This document shows, one piece after another, positions 7,376 through 15,196 of a DNA stretch of 64,000 nt (position 1 is its first letter; the number at the start of each line of letters is the position of its first letter). The notes beneath the pieces were generated by a model. That model was not told the origin of the DNA, ran no database searches, and saw only the letters and a program-made list of their open reading frames with translations. This DNA is from Amnibacterium setariae (GTDB lineage Bacteria > Actinomycetota > Actinomycetes > Actinomycetales > Microbacteriaceae). Position numbers and translations under genes: made by a program. The DNA lies in NCBI RefSeq assembly GCF_003581425.1, contig NZ_QXTG01000002.1, positions 1,364,001 through 1,428,000 on the forward strand, given 5' to 3'.

Positions 7376-8158
7376 TCAGGCGGCGGTCGTCGGGAAGGCG
7401 ACGCCGGTCAGTTGGTCGAGTTGGAGCAGCAGCCGGTCTTGGAACGCGGTGCTGCTGGCCGCCGGGTGCGCCGCTCGCTCACGCTGGTGATAGAAGTGCC
7501 GGCCGGTGACGGTGGCGGTGGCGTCGTTGCTGGTGGCGAGCCAGGTCTGGGTGCGGTGGGCTGCGTCGAGGTCGTCGGGCGCGCCGGGGCCGCCCATCTT
7601 CGTTGCGACCCAGCCGGGTTCGACCGAGTTGGAGTAGATGTCCGTCCACCTCCGAGCGACTGCGAACGCGAGGGTGGTGTCGAAGAGTTTGCTGTCGGAG
7701 TACGCCTGGACGCCGTCCCAGGAGCGAGCGGTCCAGTCGATGTCGTCGAGATCTGCTTCACCGCCTTGCTGCATGCCGCTGCTGAGGTAGATCAGGCGCT
7801 TCGGGCGTCGCATCAGCGCTGTCAGGAGGTACGGCGCGAGGACGTTGACGGCGAGGACGGCTGCGTGGCCCTCCGGTGTGGCGCCTCGTTCGTGCTGCCG
7901 GTAGCCGAGTCCGGCGTTGTGGATGACGGCGTCGAAGGGATCGAGGGCGTTCGCTTCGGCTGCCAGAGCGGTGACTTCTGCCTGGTGTCCGAGGTCGGCG
8001 ATGAGCACCTTGGTGCTGACCGGGATGTGGCGGCGCAGCTCTTGCGCACGCGTCTCGTTCCTGGCGTGGAGGACGACGTCATGTCCGTCGTCGAGGAGCT
8101 GCCGTGCGGCGTTGTATCCGAGACCGTCGGTGGAGCCGGTGATGAAGACGCGAGCCAT
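7376..8158 (-). CDS. Short-chain dehydrogenase/reductase
   Basis: A 260-residue classical SDR. NAD(P)-binding TGSTDGLG at 8-15, DAVIHNAG at 76-83, and the catalytic Tyr153-x3-Lys157 (YSDSK) are visible. The protein is cytoplasmic; the substrate is unknown. ATG 8158 follows the stop of the MFS gene (8179) by 20 bp, with a GAAAGGGAC ribosome binding site. It sits in an MFS-SDR-SnoaL unit controlled by TetR operators, consistent with modification and export of a toxic small molecule. Confidence 0.9.
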   Translation of the reverse strand: MARVFITGSTDGLGYNAARQLLDDGHDVVLHARNETRAQELRRHIPVSTKVLIADLGHQAEVTALAAEANALDPFDAVIHNAGLGYRQHERGATPEGHAAVLAVNVLAPYLLTALMRRPKRLIYLSSGMQQGGEADLDDIDWTARSWDGVQAYSDSKLFDTTLAFAVARRWTDIYSNSVEPGWVATKMGGPGAPDDLDAAHRTQTWLATSNDATATVTGRHFYHQRERAAHPAASSTAFQDRLLLQLDQLTGVAFPTTAA

Positions 8159-8178
8159 GGCGATGTCCCTTTCGGTGG

Positions 8179-9387
8179 TCAGTGGTCGGTGTCCGGCTGG
8201 TGCCGGGAGGTCGGCAGCAGCACGAGAAGGGCTGTGGCGGTGACGATGCCGCCGATGAGCACGACCGCTCCCGCTCCGGGTCCGGCGATGACCAGGCCGC
8301 CGACGAGTGCGCCGAGACCGATGGCGAGGTTGTAGGCCGAGACGTACATCGAGGTCGCGGCGTCCGCCTGCCCGCTGGCGACGGAGACGCGGAACACCCA
8401 GGTCTGCAGCACGACCGGAAGGGCGGCGTATGCCGCACCCCAAAGGACCAGGGCGACTGCGACGAGGGGGAACGACGCTCCGAATGCCGAGAGCCCGACG
8501 AGTGCGGCGGCGAGTAGCGCGACGGTGATCAGGAGTGTGCGCCGCAGCGACCGGTTCAGCAGCGGCGCGATGGCGAAGTTGCCGACGAGTCCCGCGGCGC
8601 CCCAGATGACCAGGACGAGACCGACCGATCCTCCGGGGACGCCGGTGACGTCGGTCAGGAACGGGGTGATGTAGGTGAAGGCGAGGAAGTTGCCGATCAT
8701 CGCCAGTCCGGTGACGGCGACCGCGACGCGCAGCGCCGGCAGCTTCCACACCGGCTGCTGCCGTCCTGTCGTGGTCGGCTTCGAGGCGGGGACGGATGGG
8801 ATGACGAGCAGCCCGATGAGAAGCGCGACAGTGGAGAGCGCGCCGAGTGCAGCGAAGGTGAACCGCCAGGACGTGTGTTCTCCCAGCGCAGTGCCGAGCG
8901 GGACGCCCAGTACTGAGGCGAGCGAGAGCCCACTGAGCACCAGGGAGGTCGCCCGCACGCCATGCTCGCTGCTGACGATCCGCACTGCGGTCGCGGCCCC
9001 GATGGACCAGAACACTCCGATCGCGAGGGCGATGAGCGCCCGTCCGGCGAGGAGGACGACGTAGTTGGGCGCGAGGCCGGCGATGAGGTTGCCTGCAGCG
9101 CACGCGGCCAGCAGGACAACGACGAGCAGCCGCCGGTCCATCCGGCTCGTGAGTGCGGTCATCGGGCTCGCCAGCACGCCCACGATGAAGGCGAAGCCGG
9201 TGACGAGGAACCCGGCAGTGCCGACGCTCACCCCGGTGCCGTGTGCGATCTGCGGCAGGAGACCGATCGGCATCAGCTCGGTGCTGACGAAGGCGAACAG
9301 CGCGACGGCCAACATCACGACGGCGGTCCAGGCGCGGGCAGCGGTATGTGGCGCGGTCACCGGTACGGGTGGGTTCGTGGTGGTCAT
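8179..9387 (-). CDS. MFS transporter, drug:H+ antiporter-1 type
   Basis: A 402-residue major facilitator protein with about 12 hydrophobic segments. The N-terminal half has FVSTELMPIGLLPQIA (TM1), typical of the AraJ/Cml efflux subgroup, and the loop motif SRMDRR. ATG 9387 is preferred over upstream in-frame codons because it has a TTAGGAGT ribosome binding site and because the longer frame would run into the promoter and operators (9404-9459). First gene of the MFS-SDR-SnoaL unit, repressed by the adjacent TetR in all likelihood. Confidence 0.9.
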   Translation of the reverse strand: MTTTNPPVPVTAPHTAARAWTAVVMLAVALFAFVSTELMPIGLLPQIAHGTGVSVGTAGFLVTGFAFIVGVLASPMTALTSRMDRRLLVVVLLAACAAGNLIAGLAPNYVVLLAGRALIALAIGVFWSIGAATAVRIVSSEHGVRATSLVLSGLSLASVLGVPLGTALGEHTSWRFTFAALGALSTVALLIGLLVIPSVPASKPTTTGRQQPVWKLPALRVAVAVTGLAMIGNFLAFTYITPFLTDVTGVPGGSVGLVLVIWGAAGLVGNFAIAPLLNRSLRRTLLITVALLAAALVGLSAFGASFPLVAVALVLWGAAYAALPVVLQTWVFRVSVASGQADAATSMYVSAYNLAIGLGALVGGLVIAGPGAGAVVLIGGIVTATALLVLLPTSRHQPDTDH

Positions 9388-9403
9388 GCGACTCCTAACA
9401 ACT

Positions 9404-9459
9404 CCAACGTTTGCGTTGGTAACAACGCTAGAACTTTCCCTACCCAACGTCAACGTTGG
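9404..9459 (-). promoter_or_regulatory. MFS promoter with two TetR operators
   Basis: On the minus strand, TTGACG (9448-9453), a 17-base spacer and TAGCGT (9425-9430) form a standard promoter. Two palindromes CCAACG-N4-CGTTGG lie at 9444-9459, covering the -35 box, and 9404-9419, just past the expected start of transcription. Their centres are 40 bp apart. Placement fits repression by the TetR encoded at 9472-10062. Confidence 0.75.
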
Positions 9460-9471
9460 TTCAGCGGGGTT

Positions 9472-10062
9472 TCAGGGTGCGGCGCACATCTTTCGTGCGG
9501 CGTTCGCGACCGAGGTGCGGCGGCGCTGTCGGGCACTGGAGTCGCTCGATGGGCCGCCCACCATGTGGGCCACTTGAGGCACTGCGGCCCACCAGGCCGA
9601 CAGCGCAAGGACCATGAAGACCATGTCCGCCGCGTCGATGCCGTCATCGAGGATGCCGGCGGCTTGGGCGCGGCGGAAGGCCGCGACCTTGCGCTGGTAG
9701 TGCTGGGTGCGGATCGCTTCGTCCGCGATCTCCTCGGTGCGCTCCAGCGCTTCCCAGTGCAGCAGTCGGACGAGCTCCGGATGATCGAGGTGGTAGTCGA
9801 AGCAGCGAGCAGCGAACTCGCCGACTCCGTCGGCTCCGATCGTGTCAATCGGGACGGCGCTGGCGATGCGCTCGAGCTCGTCACCGAGGACGACGGCGAA
9901 CAGGTGCTCCTTCGTGCCGTAGTTGCTGTAGACCCGTTCCTTGTTGACGCCGGCTCGAGCGGCGATCGCTTCCATCCGGGTTCCGGCGAGGCCGCGTTCG
10001 GTGAATTCGGCGGTGGCGGCGTGCAGGATCTTGCGCTTCGTCTCGGCGGGGTCGCGGACCAT
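9472..10062 (-). CDS. TetR-family repressor of the MFS unit
   Basis: A 196-residue TetR regulator: helix-turn-helix at about 25-50 (TRMEAIAARAGVNKERVYSNYGTK in sequence, first part TRMEAIAARAGV) and a divergent C-terminal ligand domain. It lies upstream of, and on the same strand as, the MFS-SDR-SnoaL genes, with its own operator copy (ACAACG-N4-CGTTGG, 10075-10090) 13 bp before the start codon. This matches the two operators at the MFS promoter, giving strong circumstantial evidence for autoregulation and control of the efflux genes. The inducer is unknown. Confidence 0.9.
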   Translation of the reverse strand: MVRDPAETKRKILHAATAEFTERGLAGTRMEAIAARAGVNKERVYSNYGTKEHLFAVVLGDELERIASAVPIDTIGADGVGEFAARCFDYHLDHPELVRLLHWEALERTEEIADEAIRTQHYQRKVAAFRRAQAAGILDDGIDAADMVFMVLALSAWWAAVPQVAHMVGGPSSDSSARQRRRTSVANAARKMCAAP

Positions 10063-10074
10063 GTGCCGAGCGTA

Positions 10075-10090
10075 ACAACGCTTCCGTTGG
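10075..10090 (-). promoter_or_regulatory. Third TetR operator, at the tetR start
   Basis: ACAACG-CTTC-CGTTGG has the same 6-4-6 design as the two sites at 9404-9459 and differs from the full palindrome at one base. It is directly upstream of the TetR start codon at 10062. Confidence 0.65.
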
Positions 10091-10117
10091 ATTGGCGGGG
10101 CAGTCCGCTCAAACGTG

Positions 10118-10672
10118 TCACGTTGGCGCTCCGGCAGTGTCCTGCAGGATCTGCCGCAGGCGGCGGAGGCCGTCCCGATAGCGGGTCCTGCTGGCGCCGG
10201 CGGCGATCTCGAGCTGGTGGGCGATCTCGACGTGGCTGAGGTCGTCGAAGTGGTGCATGAGCAGTGCGGTGCGCTGGTAGTCGCTGAGTTGCGCCAGCGC
10301 GGCCTTCAGGTGCGGTCGGTACCAGGCGAGTGCGGCGTGCTGTTCGGGTCCGTAGTCGACTTCGTGGGCTTGCCGGAGGCCGTATCCGAGGTCGCGGGTT
10401 CGGGCGGCCTGCACGCTGCGGACGCAGTCGACGGCGCGTCGGTGGGCGACCGTCCTCAGCCAGGTGCCGAAGCCGCCGCGGGTCAGGTCGACCATGTCGG
10501 GGCGTTGCCAGAGCTGGAGCCAGAGATCTTGCGCGACCTCCTCGGTGAGGTCGCGGTTGAGGGTGACGTGGTCGATGCGGGCGAGCAGCTGCGGCTGGTA
10601 GCGGGCGCGGAGCTGAGCGAGGGCGCGTTCGTCGCGGTCTCGGACGCGGGCGAGCAGGTCGTGATCATCCAT
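10118..10672 (-). CDS. ECF-type RNA polymerase sigma factor
   Basis: A 184-residue sigma-70-family protein of extracytoplasmic-function size: region 2 (about 15-75, with DLTEEVAQDLWLQLW) and region 4 (about 120-175, with LSDYQRTALLMHHF and VEIAHQLEIAAGASRTRYRDG). No anti-sigma gene is recognisable beside it. The ATG at 10672 has no purine-rich ribosome binding site, and a strong hairpin (10691-10728) ends 18 bp upstream of it. It is downstream of the lactonase-like gene; dependence on that transcript is uncertain. Confidence 0.85.
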   Translation of the reverse strand: MDDHDLLARVRDRDERALAQLRARYQPQLLARIDHVTLNRDLTEEVAQDLWLQLWQRPDMVDLTRGGFGTWLRTVAHRRAVDCVRSVQAARTRDLGYGLRQAHEVDYGPEQHAALAWYRPHLKAALAQLSDYQRTALLMHHFDDLSHVEIAHQLEIAAGASRTRYRDGLRRLRQILQDTAGAPT

Positions 10673-10690
10673 GGGGAGCAAGGAGCGAGG

Positions 10691-10728
10691 CGGGTGGTGC
10701 GGGCTGCGTGAGCGGCCCGCACCACCCG
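10691..10728 (-). terminator. Hairpin between lactonase and sigma factor genes
   Basis: A perfect 14-bp stem with a 10-base loop begins six bases after the lactonase stop codon. It likely ends or attenuates that transcript before the sigma gene. Confidence 0.65.
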
Positions 10729-10733
10729 GGTCA

Positions 10734-11873
10734 TCAGGAGGCGACGATGCCCTCGGCGCCGATGGCGCCGGGGACGGTGACGGCGCCGATGTTGCGCAGC
10801 GCACCGTTGGTGGCGACCGCGAACTCGTCGACGATGCCGGCGGCGCCGGTCTGGACGTACAGGTAGCGGCCGTCGCGTGTGGCGGCAGCGTCGACCGTGC
10901 CGGCGTCGGTGGCAGTGGTTCCCGTGCTGGTCAAGGAACCGTTGCGGCCGAGGGAGTATCCGCTGACGGTGCCACTGCCGGCGTTGGAGGCGTAGACGTG
11001 GTGGCCATCGATGACGATCCAGCAGCTGGCCTTCTGCCCGGTCGCGACGGAACTCCGCTGCGTGAGGGTGCCGTCCTGGTTGACGGTGAAGGAGGCGACG
11101 GCGTTCGGGCCGGCCTCGCTCGTGACCAGCGCGCCGCGGTGGTCGAAGGAGAACCCGAACGGCACATCGTTCGGCAGGGCTGTCACGACCGGCTTGGCGG
11201 CCAGTCCTGCGTGGCCGAAGCCGAACACGTCGAAGGCGCTGGTGTTGCCCTTGGTCGACACGACGACCTTGGAGCCGTCGGGGGTGAACGCGATCTCGGC
11301 CGGGGTGTGGGTGAACTCGGGCGTGGCGTTCGGGTCGAGCCCGAGGGTGCGGTGCCAGCTCGGCACCGCGATCAGGCGTCCGGCGTGGTGGAGGTAGCCC
11401 TGGATCGAGCCGCCGTCGCGGGCGTTGAGGACGAAGACGCGGTTGCCGTGCGCGGTGACGCTGACCGGGAACTGGCCGTGCGAGCTGACCTCGTGTCGGT
11501 GCACGAGTCGGTCGCCGCGGATAGCGAAGGACGTCACGGTGTTGCTGCCGGCGTTGACTGCGAACAGCGACGAGCCGGAGCGCACCAGCGAGCCTTCCGA
11601 GGCGGTGTGGTCGACGACCGACCCGTCCAGCGCTCCCCCGGTTCCGCCGGTGCGGTAGCTGCCGGCCGGGCGCAGCGTGCCGTTGGAGAGCCGGTCGTAG
11701 GCCACCACCGAGTTGTGCGCGGTGCTGTCGGTCTGCACGAAGACGGTGCCGGCGACGCGGTGGTGCCCGTGGAGGTCCGGGCTCGCGGTCGCTGCGTTCG
11801 CGGTTGCGGCGCCGCCGGCGACGAGCGCTGCGGCTGCGGCCGCGGCGAGGGCGATCCGGGAGGAGGTGTGCAT
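10734..11873 (-). CDS. Secreted lactonase-family beta-propeller protein
   Basis: A 379-residue protein with a clear signal peptide (Arg, then an Ala-rich core, cleavage near residue 27 after ANA) and repeated propeller blades such as NRVFVLNARDGGSIQGY, HVYASNAGSGTVSGYSLGRN and YLYVQTGAAGIVDEF. This matches the seven-bladed lactonase/cycloisomerase (YncE-like) superfamily. No catalytic residues can be verified, so it may bind rather than hydrolyse. It is divergent from the CGNR zinc-finger gene across a region with a palindrome at 11926-11950, and upstream of an ECF sigma gene. Confidence 0.8.
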   Translation of the reverse strand: MHTSSRIALAAAAAAALVAGGAATANAATASPDLHGHHRVAGTVFVQTDSTAHNSVVAYDRLSNGTLRPAGSYRTGGTGGALDGSVVDHTASEGSLVRSGSSLFAVNAGSNTVTSFAIRGDRLVHRHEVSSHGQFPVSVTAHGNRVFVLNARDGGSIQGYLHHAGRLIAVPSWHRTLGLDPNATPEFTHTPAEIAFTPDGSKVVVSTKGNTSAFDVFGFGHAGLAAKPVVTALPNDVPFGFSFDHRGALVTSEAGPNAVASFTVNQDGTLTQRSSVATGQKASCWIVIDGHHVYASNAGSGTVSGYSLGRNGSLTSTGTTATDAGTVDAAATRDGRYLYVQTGAAGIVDEFAVATNGALRNIGAVTVPGAIGAEGIVAS

Positions 11874-11925
11874 GGCGATCGGGTCCTTCGTTCTGTCGGT
11901 GCCGCGACGTCCATCACGGCGCCGT

Positions 11926-11950
11926 AACGGTAAGTGAGCGGTTTACCATT
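11926..11950. promoter_or_regulatory. Palindrome in lactonase/CGNR divergent region
   Basis: AACGGTAA and TTACCATT, nearly perfect complements, are separated by nine bases midway between the divergent genes. The form fits a dimeric regulator site; the CGNR protein itself is one candidate binder (inference). Confidence 0.45.
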
Positions 11951-12039
11951 AGCAAGTCGAGACCGAGCGAAGTACGCGGCCACCGGTTGAGCGAAGCCGC
12001 CCAAGGGGTTCCGACGAAGTGGTGAGACAGGATGAGGAC

Positions 12040-12615
12040 ATGGCCACACAGGAGCCGACGCCCGCCCCAGGCGAGGAGCTGTCGGTTGCTCTCGCGCTGG
12101 TGAACACGAAGGTGTCCGGCACGCGCGGCGTCTTCGATCGGTTGAGCGAGGCCGAGGACGCCGATCAGTGGCTGCGCCGGAACGGGCTGACCGAAACGGG
12201 ACAGGCGACCGCATCAGAGTGGTCGGATCTGGCCCAGTTGCGCGCTGACGCCCGGTCCGTGCTCGAGGCACTGGAGGCGCACCGCGCTCCGGAGGACACG
12301 GTCCTCGGCCGCCTCAACACGGTTGCAGCCGCACCAGTCCGGCCCGTGCTTCGCACGCACGGTCCGCGACTGGAGCTGCAGTGGGAGCCGACGTCGGCGG
12401 AACCGCCTGCTGCTCGGGTCGCACGGGACCTGGCGGCGTTCGCGGTCTCCGAGGCCGCCGCGAGGGTGCGGACATGTGCGGCGGACGACTGCGATCGCAT
12501 GTTCGTGCCGGATCACGGGAGGCGGATCTGGTGCTCCCCGGCCTGCGGGAACCGGATGCGCGTGCAGCGCCACGCCGCGAAAGCTCGCGCGACTCGTCTC
12601 TCTTCGGCCCGGTAG
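12040..12615 (+). CDS. CGNR zinc-finger / ABATE-domain protein
   Basis: A 191-residue protein with the two-part layout of the family: an N-terminal stress-responsive ABATE-like domain (begins ELSVALALVNTKV) and a C-terminal zinc finger with CAADDCDRMF and WCSPACGNRMRVQRH, containing the CGNR motif and four cysteines. Such proteins are thought to be DNA-binding regulators. ATG 12040 is preferred to the GTG at 12019 because an AGGA ribosome binding site lies eight bases upstream of it. Divergent from the lactonase gene; a role as local regulator is plausible. Confidence 0.85.
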   Translation: MATQEPTPAPGEELSVALALVNTKVSGTRGVFDRLSEAEDADQWLRRNGLTETGQATASEWSDLAQLRADARSVLEALEAHRAPEDTVLGRLNTVAAAPVRPVLRTHGPRLELQWEPTSAEPPAARVARDLAAFAVSEAAARVRTCAADDCDRMFVPDHGRRIWCSPACGNRMRVQRHAAKARATRLSSAR

Positions 12616-12726
12616 TCGCCCGCTCCTTCCCGAGAGGCCGGCTCCACCGCGGCGCCCGCGCTCGACAGGCGTTGCACGTCTCTCGCACGCACCCCGAGCC
12701 GAAACGACCGAAGGGTCAGCCCCGCA

Positions 12727-12759
12727 GGGCAGCGGCAGGACTGGTCCCTGCCGCTGCCC
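12727..12759. terminator. Bidirectional terminator
   Basis: A perfect 13-bp stem with a seven-base loop lies between the convergent CGNR and SDR genes. Confidence 0.7.
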
Positions 12760-12808
12760 GCACGGGCCTGGCTCCTGCCCCGCTCAGCGCGGTCGTGCCG
12801 TTGCGGGC

Positions 12809-13549
12809 TCAGACCGCGAGGCGGCCGCCGTCCACGGGCAGGACCGCGCCGTGGATGAAGGAGGAGGGGCCGGCGGCCAGGAAGACGATCGCATCGGCGA
12901 TCTCCTCGGCAGTGCCCGGACGACCTGCAGGGCCCTGGGCTGCCAGCGCGGCGAGGTCGTCTCCCATCACGGCGGTGCCTTCGGTCCTGGTCGGGCCCGG
13001 GCTGACGGCGTTCACGCGCACACCCTTCGGCCCGAACTCCGCAGCCCACGCCTTGGTCAGCAGCACCAGCGCGGCTTTGCTGGAGCCGTACAGGGCCATC
13101 CCGTCGGCGCCGAAGTCCGCCACCATCGTGGTCACGTTGACGATCGCGCCGTCGCCGCGCTGCACCATCGCCGGCGCCAGTGCGGCGACGAGGAAGTAGG
13201 GCGCTTTGACGTTGGTGGCGTAGACGCTGTCGAAGTCCGCCTCCGTCGTCGCAGGCGTCGGGCCGAACGGGAACACACCCGCGTTGTTGATCAGCACGTC
13301 GACCCGGTCGCCGGTGAGCCGCCGCGCTTCGGTGGCGACCACAGCCGCACTGGAGGCGTCGCGAAGGTCCGCCTGGATGAAGTCGGCTCGGCCGCCACGC
13401 TGACGGATGGTCTGCACGACGGCGTTGCCTCGCTCGACGCTCCGGCCGGTGATGACGACGTGCAGGCCGAGGAGCGCGAGCTTCTCGGCAGTCGCCCGTC
13501 CGATACCGCTCGTTCCGCCCGTGACGAGGGCGCTGTGGGAAGTAGCCAT
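12809..13549 (-). CDS. Short-chain dehydrogenase/reductase
   Basis: A 246-residue classical SDR: TGGTSGIG (10-17), NNAG (88-91), and catalytic Tyr154-x3-Lys158 (YGSSK), ending with the usual LPVDGGRLAV. Cytoplasmic, NAD(P)-dependent; substrate unknown. ATG 13549 places the Rossmann strand at the N-terminus; the open frame continues far upstream only as a shadow of the crotonase gene. It is divergent from the crotonase gene, and both promoters carry the CYGAACAGRTY core expected for the TetR at 14586-15155. Confidence 0.9.
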   Translation of the reverse strand: MATSHSALVTGGTSGIGRATAEKLALLGLHVVITGRSVERGNAVVQTIRQRGGRADFIQADLRDASSAAVVATEARRLTGDRVDVLINNAGVFPFGPTPATTEADFDSVYATNVKAPYFLVAALAPAMVQRGDGAIVNVTTMVADFGADGMALYGSSKAALVLLTKAWAAEFGPKGVRVNAVSPGPTRTEGTAVMGDDLAALAAQGPAGRPGTAEEIADAIVFLAAGPSSFIHGAVLPVDGGRLAV

Positions 13550-13568
13550 GAGAAGTCCTATCTGCACA

Positions 13569-13582
13569 AACCTGTTCAGGTT
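13569..13582 (-). promoter_or_regulatory. TetR operator before the SDR gene
   Basis: A perfect 14-base palindrome, AACCTGTTCAGGTT, lies 19 bp upstream of the SDR start. It contains the CTGAACAG core shared with the sites at 13665-13712 and 14559-14575. Confidence 0.65.
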
Positions 13583-13655
13583 CTCTGACCATAGCCCCCG
13601 CCTCGTCACGGTTGCGACCAGGAACACCGGCCCGTGCACCCCACCCCGACGCGAC

Positions 13656-13712
13656 TTGACAAGACCGAACAGGTCGGTACAGTTACCGATGTAGCCGAAC
13701 GGACCTGTTCGG
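13656..13712 (+). promoter_or_regulatory. Crotonase promoter with two TetR operator cores
   Basis: TTGACA (13656-13661) and TACAGT (13678-13683), 16 bases apart, form a promoter. CCGAACAGGTC sits between the boxes (13665-13675), and its reverse complement lies downstream at 13702-13712 inside the larger palindrome CCGAAC-N6-GTTCGG. This is a standard layout for repression. Confidence 0.7.
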
Positions 13713-13738
13713 TTAAGCGCACTGAGCAAGGAGCCGTC

Positions 13739-14503
13739 ATGACCACCCCCGCCTACTTCGACAAGTACCAGAACCTCGCCTTCAGCCGCGGCGAGGACGG
13801 CGTGCTGGTGATGCGGTTCCACACCGACGGCGGCCCGCTCACCTTCACCGGACAGACCCACGAGGACCTCCCCCAGGCCCTCGAGGACATCTCCCTCGAC
13901 CGGGACAACAAGGCGCTCGTGATCACCGGCACCGGCGACCAGTTCATGAAGGACATCGACGGGCCCAGCCTCGGCGAGATCTTCAAGCCCGCCGCATGGG
14001 AGAAGACCCGCGTCGAGGGCCGCAAGGTCCTCGAGCGCCTCCTCGACCTGCCGATCCCGGTCGTCGGCGTCGCCAACGGCACCGCAACCATCCACTCCGA
14101 GTACCTGCTCCTGGCCGACGTGCACATCGCCTCCGAAAAGGCCACCTACGGGGACTTCCCGCACCCCGCCTTCGGCATCACCGCCGGCGACGGCCTGCAC
14201 GTGGTCTGGGAGGAGATCGCCGGCACCGCCCGCGCGAAGTACCTCCTCTGGACCGGAGAGTCCATCGACGCGCAGACCGCGCTGCAGTGGGGCGTCGTGA
14301 GCGAGGTCGTCGAGCACGACCGCGCCCTCGAGCGCGGCCTCGAGATCGCCCGCAAGCTCGCCGCGAAGCCGGCGCTGTACCGGTCGCTGCAGAAGCAGAC
14401 GCTGAACCTCAACCTGCGCCGCCGCCTCACCCAGGACGTCCCGTTCGGCATGGCCCTCGAGGGCCTCACCGCCGCCGACCTCGCCTACCAGCAGCAGGCA
14501 TGA
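13739..14503 (+). CDS. Crotonase-superfamily enzyme, 6-oxocamphor-hydrolase-like
   Basis: A 254-residue crotonase-fold protein. The oxyanion and active-site region reads THEDLPQAL..., NGTATIHSEYLLLADVHIAS and FGITAGDGLHVVWEEIAG; it lacks the usual Gly-rich oxyanion signature of enoyl-CoA hydratases and instead resembles the 6-oxocamphor hydrolase (beta-diketone C-C hydrolase) branch, which has HSE and PGDG-type segments. A CoA substrate is therefore not assured. ATG 13739 has an AGGAG ribosome binding site. It is divergent from an SDR gene and upstream of tetR; a strong hairpin follows. Confidence 0.8.
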   Translation: MTTPAYFDKYQNLAFSRGEDGVLVMRFHTDGGPLTFTGQTHEDLPQALEDISLDRDNKALVITGTGDQFMKDIDGPSLGEIFKPAAWEKTRVEGRKVLERLLDLPIPVVGVANGTATIHSEYLLLADVHIASEKATYGDFPHPAFGITAGDGLHVVWEEIAGTARAKYLLWTGESIDAQTALQWGVVSEVVEHDRALERGLEIARKLAAKPALYRSLQKQTLNLNLRRRLTQDVPFGMALEGLTAADLAYQQQA

Positions 14504-14511
14504 CCCCGCGC

Positions 14512-14547
14512 GCGGTGGACGCCACCGGTTCCGGTGGCGTCCACCGC
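14512..14547 (+). terminator. Hairpin after crotonase gene
   Basis: A 16-bp perfect stem with a four-base loop, nine bases after the stop codon. Confidence 0.75.
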
Positions 14548-14554
14548 ACGGGCC

Positions 14555-14575
14555 TAGTCTGAACAGATCCGTTCA
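14555..14575 (+). promoter_or_regulatory. tetR promoter -10 box and operator
   Basis: TAGTCT (14555-14560) is a likely -10 box. TGAACAGATCCGTTCA (14560-14575) follows it, just before the tetR ribosome binding site, and contains CTGAACAGATC. Autoregulation is the likely meaning. Confidence 0.6.
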
Positions 14576-14585
14576 AGGAGTCCGC

Positions 14586-15155
14586 ATGGCAACCATCCCC
14601 CGCACCCGACGCCGCCCCGCCCTGGAACGCGTCGTCAAAACCGCGGACCGGCTCTTCTACGCCAACGGCATCCACGCCACCGGGGTGGACACCATCGCGG
14701 ACGAGGCGAACGTGTCCAAAGCGAGCATGTACACCTACTTCCGGACGAAGGACGATCTCGTCGGCGCCTACGTCGAAGGCCGCAGCCTCGCCTGGCGTGA
14801 CCACCTCACCGCCCAGCTCGACGCTGCAGACTTCTCCCCCGAGGCGAAGATCCTGATGGTGTTCGACCTGCTCGGACAGTGGTTCACCACCGACGAGTTC
14901 AACGGCTGCCCGTTCATCAACGCGGAAGCGGAGAGCACGAAGGACTCCCCCGCCCACGACGCGAACGTCAGCCACCGCAGCTGGATCCGCGGCCTGTTCG
15001 CCGACCTCAGCGCCCAAGCCGGCGTCACGGACCCGACCGCCACGTCGACCAGGCTCGCGATGCTGTACGACGGCGCGATGGTCGGCGCGCACACCGAACC
15101 CGCCATCGCCTGGGCCACCGAAGCCCGCGCAGCAGCAGCACTCCTGCTGCATTGA
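14586..15155 (+). CDS. TetR-family regulator of the SDR/crotonase cluster
   Basis: A 189-residue TetR regulator with helix-turn-helix around 35-60 (VDTIADEANVSKASMYTYFR) and a C-terminal ligand domain of the TetR_C_YxaF-like length containing NGCPFINAEAE. ATG 14586 follows a CAAGGAG ribosome binding site. Four copies of the core CYGAACAGRTY occur, before the SDR gene (13569), before and after the crotonase promoter (13665, 13702) and at its own start (14559), supporting control of the whole cluster. It probably forms an operon with the SDR 41 bp downstream. Confidence 0.9.
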   Translation: MATIPRTRRRPALERVVKTADRLFYANGIHATGVDTIADEANVSKASMYTYFRTKDDLVGAYVEGRSLAWRDHLTAQLDAADFSPEAKILMVFDLLGQWFTTDEFNGCPFINAEAESTKDSPAHDANVSHRSWIRGLFADLSAQAGVTDPTATSTRLAMLYDGAMVGAHTEPAIAWATEARAAAALLLH

Positions 15156-15196
15156 GCCACCGGTCGCCCGGACTAGGCGGCAGCGAAGGAACACGC

